Part shown: positions 57,878 through 64,000 of the stretch, piece by piece
How positions within the stretch are numbered: position 1 is the first letter of the stretch
Layout: each line of letters starts with the position of its first letter
Source: Streptomyces fragilis
Lineage (GTDB): Bacteria > Actinomycetota > Actinomycetes > Streptomycetales > Streptomycetaceae
Length of the DNA stretch: 64,000 bases
NCBI RefSeq assembly: GCF_003112515.1
Contig: NZ_BEVZ01000013.1
Span: forward strand, 1 to 64,000
Direction: 5' to 3'
Position numbers and translations under genes: made by a program
Notes under the pieces: model-generated
The model's database searches: none
What the model was told of the DNA's origin: nothing
The model's input: only the letters and a program-made list of their open reading frames with translations

Positions 57878-58342
57878 GTGGGCATCGCCGACGGACCGGG
57901 GGACGACGTCTATCAGCCCGACGCGTCCGAGATCCAGGACGATTCGGGGCTGCTCGACGTCGAGGACACGCTGGAGACCGACGACGTCGACGACCCGCTG
58001 GACCGCGGCTGGTCCCCGCCGGAGAAGCCCTGGGGGGTCGAGCAGACCGGGGAGACGGCGGCCGAGCAGCTCCGGGGCGAGTCGCTGGACGAGCGCCTGT
58101 CGAAGGAACTGCCGGACGGGCCGGACCTGCGGCTGGACGGCGACGGCATCGGTGACGCGGTCGACACCGACGGGGAGCCGGTGGACGGGGAGGTCGGCAG
58201 GGCGCGGGCCGGTCGCCTGGTCGCTCCCGACGAGGGGTTGCGCCGGGACGAGGAGGCGGTCCTGGCCGCCCGTGACGTGGGCATCGACGGAGCGGCCGCG
58301 TCCGCCGAGGAGGCGGCCGTCCATCTCATCGACGAGGAGTGA
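57878..58342 (+). CDS. DUF5709-family acidic protein
   Basis: 154 residues from GTG 57878, with GGAGG upstream. It is very acidic and mostly disordered (DVYQPDASEIQDDSGLLDVE, TLETDDVDDPLDRGWSPPEK), and ends in a helical AEEAAVHLIDEE. These are the typical parts of DUF5709, which is widespread in actinomycetes and of unknown function. The stop is five bases before the L31 gene start, so the two are coexpressed. Confidence 0.88.
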   Translation: MGIADGPGDDVYQPDASEIQDDSGLLDVEDTLETDDVDDPLDRGWSPPEKPWGVEQTGETAAEQLRGESLDERLSKELPDGPDLRLDGDGIGDAVDTDGEPVDGEVGRARAGRLVAPDEGLRRDEEAVLAARDVGIDGAAASAEEAAVHLIDEE

Positions 58343-58347
58343 GGCTC

Positions 58348-58620
58348 GTGCAGCAGGACAAGCATCCCGAGTACCGTCCAGTGGTCTTCCGCGACCGGGC
58401 CGCCGGTTACGCCTTTCTCACCAGGTCGACGGCGGACAGCGACCGGACCATCGAGTGGGACGACGGCGAGACCTACCCGGTGATCGACGTGGAGATCTCG
58501 TCCGAGAGCCACCCCTTCTACACGGGCAAGGCCCGGACGGTGGACTCCGAGGGCCGCGTGGCGCGCTTCGAGCGCCGCTACGGCGGGGCCGCAGGATCGG
58601 AAGGGTCCGGCTCCGCCTGA
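58348..58620 (+). CDS. rpmE2: Ribosomal protein L31, type B (zinc-free)
   Basis: 90 residues from GTG 58348, with GAGGAGTGAGG upstream; GTG 58339 would overlap the DUF5709 stop. The family signature HPEYRPVVFRDRAAGYAFLT and VIDVEISSESHPFYTGKART are present. The zinc-binding CxxC of type A L31 is missing, as in the C-minus paralogues that replace L31 in the 50S subunit when zinc is low. In Streptomyces such genes are often controlled by Zur; I see no Zur box directly upstream here. The C-terminal 12 residues (AAGSEGSGSA) are an extra low-complexity tail. Confidence 0.93.
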   Translation: MQQDKHPEYRPVVFRDRAAGYAFLTRSTADSDRTIEWDDGETYPVIDVEISSESHPFYTGKARTVDSEGRVARFERRYGGAAGSEGSGSA

Positions 58621-58667
58621 CCGCGCCGGCACCGCCCCGGCGGCGAGGTCCGGCGACCACGGAGTCC

Positions 58668-59633
58668 TCAGTCGCCCGGTCCGGGGTCGGGGCGTACGGC
58701 GGAGTGGAGGCCGGCGCGGGCCGCCTCCAGCTGCGCGGCGAAGGCGATGCCGAGGAACAGGGCGATCCCGGTGAGGTTGGCCCACAGCAGCAGCGCGATG
58801 AACGCGGTGAGCGGCCCGTAGACCGCGCCGAAGCCCGCGCTGTTGCTGACGTAGAGCTCGAGCAGGCCGGTGGCCGTCACCCAGATCACCAGGTGGACGG
58901 CGGAGCCGAGGGCCAGCCAGGTGTATCCGGGCTGACGGCGGCGGGGCGACCAGCGGAAGATCACGGCCGAGGCCGTCCAGGACAGCAGCAGCCCCAGCGG
59001 GATGTCCAGCGGGGCCCACCACCGCTCGCCGCCCGGCAAACCGAGGGACTCCGCCACGGCCCCGGCGACCGCGTCGCCCGTCACCAGGACGAGGAAGCCG
59101 AGCACCATGGGCAGCCCGGCGGCCCCGGCGAGGACCAGGGCGCGTCCGTACTTGTGCGTGACCGGCCGGTCGCGTTCGATGCCGTAGATGCGGTTGGCAC
59201 CCCGCTCTATCTGCCCCATCGCCGAGGCGAGGTTGATCACCGCGAACCCCAGGCCCAGCACCAGGGCGAGGTTGCTCCACACCCCGCCGTGCGCGGTGCG
59301 CCGGGTGCCCTCGAGGACCTCCCGGACGATCCCGTCGCTGGTGCCAGGGACGATCCGCTGGAGGGTGAGCTCGATGACCCGGCCGATGTCCTCGGTGTGC
59401 GCCGAGGTGGTGAGGCCGACCAGCGCCGCCGTGAAGGGCACCAGGCCCACGACGACCTGGAACGCCAGGGCGCGTGCGTTGGTGAAGCCGTCGGCGTACC
59501 GGAAGCGGCTGAAGGAGTCGACGATCAGCCGCCGGGCGCCGCCGTACTTCCGGAGGGCGACCAGCGCCTCGTCGCCGGAGAGTTCCTCTCCGATCATGTC
59601 CCGCGTCTGGGGGACGTGGACGACGGTTCCCAT
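58668..59633 (-). CDS. YihY/BrkB-family membrane protein
   Basis: 321 residues with about six hydrophobic segments. Diagnostic parts are NARALAFQVVVGLVPFTAAL near the N-terminus, GANRIYGIERDRP in the middle, and the C-terminal NSAGFGAVYGPLTAFIALLL, WANLTGIALFLGIAFAAQLE. BrkB/YihY proteins were once taken for RNase BN; their true role is unclear, perhaps envelope transport. It stands alone and ends convergently with rpmE2. Confidence 0.93.
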   Translation of the reverse strand: MGTVVHVPQTRDMIGEELSGDEALVALRKYGGARRLIVDSFSRFRYADGFTNARALAFQVVVGLVPFTAALVGLTTSAHTEDIGRVIELTLQRIVPGTSDGIVREVLEGTRRTAHGGVWSNLALVLGLGFAVINLASAMGQIERGANRIYGIERDRPVTHKYGRALVLAGAAGLPMVLGFLVLVTGDAVAGAVAESLGLPGGERWWAPLDIPLGLLLSWTASAVIFRWSPRRRQPGYTWLALGSAVHLVIWVTATGLLELYVSNSAGFGAVYGPLTAFIALLLWANLTGIALFLGIAFAAQLEAARAGLHSAVRPDPGPGD

Positions 59634-59762
59634 GGTGTGAGGTCTCCTCGGCTGGGGGGCGTTCCCCTACTCCTGCCCCCGGCCGCCCCGCCTCACCGCG
59701 CCGCCCGGCCTCACCGCCCGGCCTTACCGTATCGACGCGGCGCCCGCGGCCTCCCGGGAGGC

Positions 59763-60557
59763 TCAGAGGTAGCCGAGGGCGAACGCCGCGGCCACGCCGC
59801 CGGTGAGCATGAAGCCGGGCATGAGGACCCGGATCTCCACCCAGGCGCCGGCGCGGAAGCGCATCGGCTTGGGCGGACCCAGCGGGTACCAGCGCCTGCG
59901 GCCTATCGGGATCGGCCACAGCACGGGGCAGCCGGAGACGGTGAGCGCGTCGCCGAGGCAGTGGACCAGCGCGCCGAGCACGATCGGCAGGCCCAGCCAC
60001 AGGTATTCCTGGTCCGGGCCCTCGAACAGCCAGGCGGAGCCGTTGCCCGGCCGGTCCAGGATCCCCGCGATGATCCAGGAGCTGGTGGCGGCCAGCAGCC
60101 ACACCAGCACGTCGGCGCTGGAGCCGCGGGTGGCGCGCCACAGCAGGCCCTCGATGGCCAGCACCATGTGCACGAAGAGGATGAACAGCACGCCCCACCG
60201 GTCCCCCAGCGTGGCGATCGCCGCCGAGCCGGCGCCGATCAGGAGCGCCCACACCCAGGTGTGGGTCAGGGTGCGGTGGCCGCCGGAGCGCCGCGGGTCA
60301 CCGGGTTTCCTTGTCGACTTGTAGACCGCGTAGGACAGCTTGTCGACGATCTCGCAGATCCACTTGGACACCGGCCCGAAGGCCCGCGAGATGGTGGCCG
60401 CCTTGTGGTCGAGGTCGGGAGCGAGGGCGGCCCCCGCGCAGATCAGTGCTCCGGCCAGCAGGACGGGCCAGGGCATCGGCTCGCCCCAGGCGGCCGCGGC
60501 CGCGCCGACGCCGAGCCAGGCGGCCGCGCCCGACAGAGCATGTGCTGGTCCCATCAT
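59763..60557 (-). CDS. YdjM-type membrane-bound metal-dependent hydrolase family protein
   Basis: 264 residues from ATG 60557 (a second ATG follows directly). The front has PAHALSGAAAWLG and CAGAALAPDLDHKAATISRA, with the conserved DLDH. Then HRTLTHTWVWALLIGAG gives the HRxxTHT motif, and LVHCLGDALTVSGCPVLWPI gives the HxxxD-type third metal site. Six hydrophobic segments anchor it. Members of this family (YdjM/LexA-regulated, DUF457) are thought to be membrane phosphohydrolases, but substrates are unknown. It is divergent from the helicase gene. Confidence 0.9.
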   Translation of the reverse strand: MMGPAHALSGAAAWLGVGAAAAAWGEPMPWPVLLAGALICAGAALAPDLDHKAATISRAFGPVSKWICEIVDKLSYAVYKSTRKPGDPRRSGGHRTLTHTWVWALLIGAGSAAIATLGDRWGVLFILFVHMVLAIEGLLWRATRGSSADVLVWLLAATSSWIIAGILDRPGNGSAWLFEGPDQEYLWLGLPIVLGALVHCLGDALTVSGCPVLWPIPIGRRRWYPLGPPKPMRFRAGAWVEIRVLMPGFMLTGGVAAAFALGYL

Positions 60558-60729
60558 GGCGTGCTCGCCCCGTTCCGCGATGTGCCGCTGTCGTCGCACG
60601 CCGCTGTTGTCGCTCGTCCCGCTGTCGCCACACGTCCGCTGTGCAGTTCAGCGGCACAGCGTAGCGGTGACGATCTTCGTCCGGGCAACCGATTCCCTGA
60701 TCGTGACCTGGTCCGGGCAAGATGGGGAC

Positions 60730-63243
60730 GTGACCCTCATCGATCAGTTGCCGCAGACCGCCGATCCCGACGCCCTCTACGAAGCCTTCGAGTCGTGGGC
60801 CCAGGACCGGGGCCTCACGCTCTACCCCCATCAGGAGGAGGCGCTGATCGAGGTCGTCTCCGGGGCGAACGTGATCGTCTCGACCCCGACCGGGTCCGGC
60901 AAGAGCATGATCGCGGCGGCCGCCCACTTCGCGGCCCTCGCCCGTGACGAGGTCACCTTCTACACGGCGCCCATCAAGGCGCTGGTCTCCGAGAAGTTCT
61001 TCGAGCTCTGCAAGATCTTCGGCACCGAGAACGTCGGCATGCTGACCGGCGACGCGTCGGTGAACGCGGACGCCCCGGTGATCTGCTGCACCGCCGAGGT
61101 GCTGGCCTCCATCGCGCTGCGCGACGGCAGGAACGCCGACGTCGGCCAGGTGGTGATGGACGAGTTCCACTTCTACGCCGAGGCGGACCGCGGCTGGGCC
61201 TGGCAGATCCCGCTGCTCGAGCTGCCGCAGGCGCAGTTCGTGCTGATGTCGGCGACGCTCGGCGACGTCTCGATGTTCGAGAAGGACCTCACCCGGCGCA
61301 CCGGCCGGCCGACCGCGGTGGTCCGTTCGGCGACCCGTCCGGTGCCGCTGTCCTACGACTTCAAGTACACGCCGCTGACCGAGACGCTGACCGAGCTGCT
61401 GGACACCCGGCAGGCGCCGGTCTACATCGTCCACTTCACCCAGGCGCAGGCGGTGGAGCGGGCGCAGGCGCTGATGAGCATCAACATGTGCTCCAAGGAG
61501 GAGAAGGAGAAGATCGCCGACCTGATCGGCAACTTCCGCTTCACCACCAAGTTCGGCCAGAACCTCTCCCGTTACGTCCGGCACGGCATCGGCGTGCACC
61601 ACGCCGGGATGCTGCCCAAGTACCGGCGTCTGGTGGAGAAGCTGGCGCAGGCGGGTCTGCTGAAGGTCATCTGCGGCACCGACACCCTCGGCGTCGGCGT
61701 CAACGTGCCCATCCGCACGGTGCTGTTCACCGCGCTGACCAAGTACGACGGCAACCGGGTGCGCACCCTGAGGGCGCGCGAGTTCCACCAGATCGCGGGC
61801 CGGGCCGGGCGGGCGGGCTTCGACACGGCCGGCTTCGTGGTCGCGCAGGCGCCCGAGCACGTCATCGAGAACGAGAAGGCGCTGGCGAAGGCCGGCGACG
61901 ACCCGAAGAAGCGCCGCAAGGTGGTCCGCAAGAAGGCCCCGGAGGGCTTCGTCGCCTGGTCGGAGAGCACCTTCGAGAAGCTGATCGCCTCCGACCCCGA
62001 GCCGCTGACCTCGCGCTTCCGGGTCACCCACGCCATGCTGCTGTCGGTGATCGCCCGCCCGGGCAACGCCTTCGACGCCATGCGCCGGCTGCTGGAGGAC
62101 AACCACGAGCCGCGCCGGGCGCAGCTGCGTCACATCCGCCGGGCCATCGCCATCTACCGCTCGCTGCTGGACGGCGGCATCGTCGAGAAGCTGGACGAGC
62201 CGGACGCCGAGGGCCGCATCGTGCGCCTGACGGTCGACCTGCAGCAGGACTTCGCGCTCAACCAGCCGCTGTCGACCTTCGCGCTGGCCGCGTTCGAGCT
62301 GCTGGACCCCGAGTCGCCGTCGTACGCCCTGGACATGGTGTCGGTGGTGGAGTCCACGCTGGACGACCCGCGGCAGATCCTGCACGCGCAGCAGAACAAG
62401 GCGCGCGGCGAGGTGGTCGCCCAGCTGAAGGCGGACGGCGTCGAGTACGAGGAGCGGATGGAGCGGCTGCAGGAGGTCAGCCACCCCAAGCCCCTGGAGG
62501 AGCTGCTCTTCCACGCGTACAACACCTACCGCCGCAGCCACCCGTGGGTGGGTGACCACCCGCTGTCGCCCAAGTCGGTGATCCGCGACATGTACGAGCG
62601 GGCGCTGACCTTCACGGAGTTCGTGTCGCTCTACGAGCTGGCCCGCACCGAGGGCATCGTGCTGCGCTACCTGGCGAGCGCGTACAAGGCGCTGGAGCAC
62701 ACCGTGCCCGACGACCTGAAGTCGGAGGACCTGCAGGACCTGATCGCCTGGCTGGGCGAGATGGTCCGCCAGGTCGACTCCAGCCTGCTCGACGAGTGGG
62801 AGCAGCTGGCCAACCCGGAGGTGGTCACCGCCGAGGAGGCCCAGGAGAAGGCCGATCAGGTCAAGCCGGTCACCGCCAACGCGCGCGCCTTCCGGGTGCT
62901 GGTGCGCAACGCGATGTTCCGCCGGGTGGAGCTGGCCGCCCTCGACCAGGTGAACGAACTGGGCGCTCTGGACGCCGAGTCGGGCTGGGACGCCGACCGC
63001 TGGGGCGAGGCCATGGACGCCTACTGGGACGAGTACGAGGACCTGGGCACCGGCCCGGACGCCCGCGGCCCGCGCCTGCTGATGATCGAGGAGGACCCGG
63101 CCCACGGCCTGTGGCGCGTCCGTCAGATCTTCGCCGACCCGAACGGCGACCATGACTGGGGCATCAGCGCCGAGGTCGACCTCGCGGCGTCCGACGCGGA
63201 GGGCCGCGCGGTGGTCCGGGTCACCGACGTCGGCCAGCTGTGA
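60730..63243 (+). CDS. DEAD/DEAH-box helicase with DUF3516-like C-terminus (Ski2-like)
   Basis: 837 residues from GTG 60730. Helicase motifs: Q-like YPHQEEALIEV, I STPTGSGKSM, Ia YTAPIKALVSEK, II MDEFHFY (a DEFH variant), III LMSATLGD, IV YIVHFTQAQA, V GTDTLGVGVNVPIRTVLFTA and VI QIAGRAGRAGF. The second half after residue 400 is helical (VRKKAPEGFVAWSESTFEKL, FTEFVSLYELARTEGIVLRY) and matches DUF3516-bearing actinobacterial helicases. It should unwind RNA or DNA in the cytoplasm; Ski2-like members work in RNA turnover. The thioesterase gene follows after 94 bases. Confidence 0.94.
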   Translation: MTLIDQLPQTADPDALYEAFESWAQDRGLTLYPHQEEALIEVVSGANVIVSTPTGSGKSMIAAAAHFAALARDEVTFYTAPIKALVSEKFFELCKIFGTENVGMLTGDASVNADAPVICCTAEVLASIALRDGRNADVGQVVMDEFHFYAEADRGWAWQIPLLELPQAQFVLMSATLGDVSMFEKDLTRRTGRPTAVVRSATRPVPLSYDFKYTPLTETLTELLDTRQAPVYIVHFTQAQAVERAQALMSINMCSKEEKEKIADLIGNFRFTTKFGQNLSRYVRHGIGVHHAGMLPKYRRLVEKLAQAGLLKVICGTDTLGVGVNVPIRTVLFTALTKYDGNRVRTLRAREFHQIAGRAGRAGFDTAGFVVAQAPEHVIENEKALAKAGDDPKKRRKVVRKKAPEGFVAWSESTFEKLIASDPEPLTSRFRVTHAMLLSVIARPGNAFDAMRRLLEDNHEPRRAQLRHIRRAIAIYRSLLDGGIVEKLDEPDAEGRIVRLTVDLQQDFALNQPLSTFALAAFELLDPESPSYALDMVSVVESTLDDPRQILHAQQNKARGEVVAQLKADGVEYEERMERLQEVSHPKPLEELLFHAYNTYRRSHPWVGDHPLSPKSVIRDMYERALTFTEFVSLYELARTEGIVLRYLASAYKALEHTVPDDLKSEDLQDLIAWLGEMVRQVDSSLLDEWEQLANPEVVTAEEAQEKADQVKPVTANARAFRVLVRNAMFRRVELAALDQVNELGALDAESGWDADRWGEAMDAYWDEYEDLGTGPDARGPRLLMIEEDPAHGLWRVRQIFADPNGDHDWGISAEVDLAASDAEGRAVVRVTDVGQL

Positions 63244-63337
63244 CGCCGCCCCTGCGGCGGAGCGGCACGGCAGGGACCGGCATGGCGAGGGCCGGAACGG
63301 TGAGGGCGGGACACGTGGACAGGAGAAGAGGGACGGC

Positions 63338-64000
63338 ATGACGAATCCGGCGGAGGGCCTGGTCGATCTGCTCGACCTCGAGCAGATCGAGGTCAACATC
63401 TTCCGGGGCCGCAGCCCCGAGGAGTCGCTGCAGCGCGTCTTCGGCGGGCAGGTGGCCGGCCAGGCGCTGGTCGCGGCCGGACGGACCGTGGAGCCGGACC
63501 GGCCGGTGCACTCGCTGCACTCGTACTTCCTGCGGCCGGGGCGGCCCGGCGTGCCGATCGTGTACCAGGTGGAGCGGGTCCGCGACGGCCGGTCGTTCAC
63601 CACCCGCCGGGTCACGGCGGTGCAGCAGGGCAGGACGATCTTCAACCTGACGGCCTCCTTCCACCTGCCGGAGGCGGGGCCGTTCACCCACCAGCTGCCG
63701 CCGGCCCGGAAGGTGCCGGACCCCGAGTCGCTGCCGACGGTCGCCGAGGAGATCCGCGAGCACCTGGGGGCGCTGCCGGAGCAGCTGGAGCGGATGGCGC
63801 GCCGGCAGCCCTTCGACATCCGGTACGTGGACCGGATGCGGTGGACGGCCGAGGAGGTCGCGGAGGCGGAGCCGCGCAGCGCGGTGTGGATGCGGGCGGT
63901 GGGGCCGCTGGGCGACGACCCGCTGGTGCACACCTGCGCGCTGACGTACGCCAGCGACATGACGCTGCTGGACGCGGTGCGGCTGCCGGTGGAGCCGTTG
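63338..64000 (+). CDS. tesB: Acyl-CoA thioesterase II (TesB), 3' end cut by window edge
   Basis: 221 residues are visible from ATG 63338, with AGGAGAAGAGGGA upstream, out of about 285-290 usual for the family. Double hot-dog fold parts are NIFRGRSPEESLQRVFGGQV, HSLHSYFLRPGRPGVPIVYQ, VERVRDGRSFTTRRVTAVQQ and FNLTASFH. The final AVWMRAVGPLGDDP and ALTYASDMTLLD lie in the second hot dog, with the conserved Asp in SDMTLL. It hydrolyses medium- and long-chain acyl-CoA to free acid and CoA in the cytoplasm. Confidence 0.94.
   Translation, partial: MTNPAEGLVDLLDLEQIEVNIFRGRSPEESLQRVFGGQVAGQALVAAGRTVEPDRPVHSLHSYFLRPGRPGVPIVYQVERVRDGRSFTTRRVTAVQQGRTIFNLTASFHLPEAGPFTHQLPPARKVPDPESLPTVAEEIREHLGALPEQLERMARRQPFDIRYVDRMRWTAEEVAEAEPRSAVWMRAVGPLGDDPLVHTCALTYASDMTLLDAVRLPVEPL

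Noticed and set aside
60298..63960. A 1220-codon leftward open frame opposite the helicase and thioesterase genes
   Set aside because: It is Arg/His/Gln/Leu-rich mirror sequence of two clearly recognised genes; long antisense frames are normal at this G+C content.

Overview
The window is a stretch of chromosome from a high-G+C actinomycete, almost certainly a Streptomyces. This rests on the extreme third-position GC bias, frequent GTG starts with GGAGG-type ribosome sites, many GTGA/ATGA-coupled genes, Tat-secreted carbohydrate-active proteins, and operators of the Streptomyces CebR, DasR and Zur type. There are 53 protein-coding genes, two of them cut by the window edges. No rRNA, tRNA, CRISPR array, integrase or transposase was seen.

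Layout. (1) 1-4.9 kb: an RsbP/RsbQ-like pair (PAS-SpoIIE phosphatase plus alpha/beta hydrolase), a divergent LysE exporter/LysG regulator pair, a secreted M15-like protein and a VanZ-family membrane protein. (2) 5-9 kb: a NarL-type two-component system, then two immunity-like genes, the second with a probable frameshift. (3) 9.3-18.3 kb: a Tat-exported beta-helix protein behind a CebR-like palindrome, an amino-acid permease, an FAD monooxygenase, an M23 peptidase with a long DTG repeat, and an acyl-CoA oxidase-type enzyme. (4) 18.5-27 kb: a polymorphic-toxin island. It holds a CdiI-like immunity gene, an SseB-like gene, a small alpha-helical gene, a 1569-residue Rhs protein with an Ntox28-like tip, a second CdiI-like gene, and two tandem paralogues of unknown function. 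(5) 27.2-32.6 kb: a GH19 chitinase behind a DasR-type site, a MOSC protein, a small membrane protein, and a CPBP protease coupled to a second NarL-type two-component system. (6) 32.8-42.4 kb: pyridine nucleotide transhydrogenase (PntAB), a secreted endonuclease/phosphatase-fold protein, a DUF3533-type membrane protein, a CebR-box GDSL esterase with CBM2, a NUDIX hydrolase, and a DEDDh exonuclease-BRCT-TerD fusion.

(7) 42.7-51.5 kb is the most interesting part. Two divergent gene groups face each other across a 310-bp gap that contains a near-perfect Zur box (TGAAAATGATTGTCA). Leftward run an SbnA/cysteine-synthase-like PLP enzyme, a DUF4213/DUF364 protein, an MFS exporter, and a complete FecCD-type ABC importer with its lipoprotein. 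Rightward run a PduX-like GHMP (threonine) kinase and an acyl-CoA-dehydrogenase-fold flavoenzyme. Together they read as a small zinc-regulated system that makes, exports and re-imports a metallophore. The kinase would activate threonine or serine, the PLP enzyme would replace the phosphate, MFS would export, and the ABC system would recover the metal complex. The enzyme set does not match the EDDS or staphyloferrin B pathways as I know them.

(8) 51.6-64 kb: a secreted protein, a YjbQ protein, a flavin monooxygenase, an M48-like protein lacking HExxH, a MarR-controlled ABC exporter, DUF5709, zinc-free ribosomal protein L31 (RpmE2), a YihY protein, a YdjM-type membrane hydrolase, a DEAD/DEAH helicase with a DUF3516-like C-terminus, and the start of acyl-CoA thioesterase TesB.

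Functional calls rest on reading motifs by eye. Start sites were chosen by ribosome-site position and overlap, and they are marked where doubtful.
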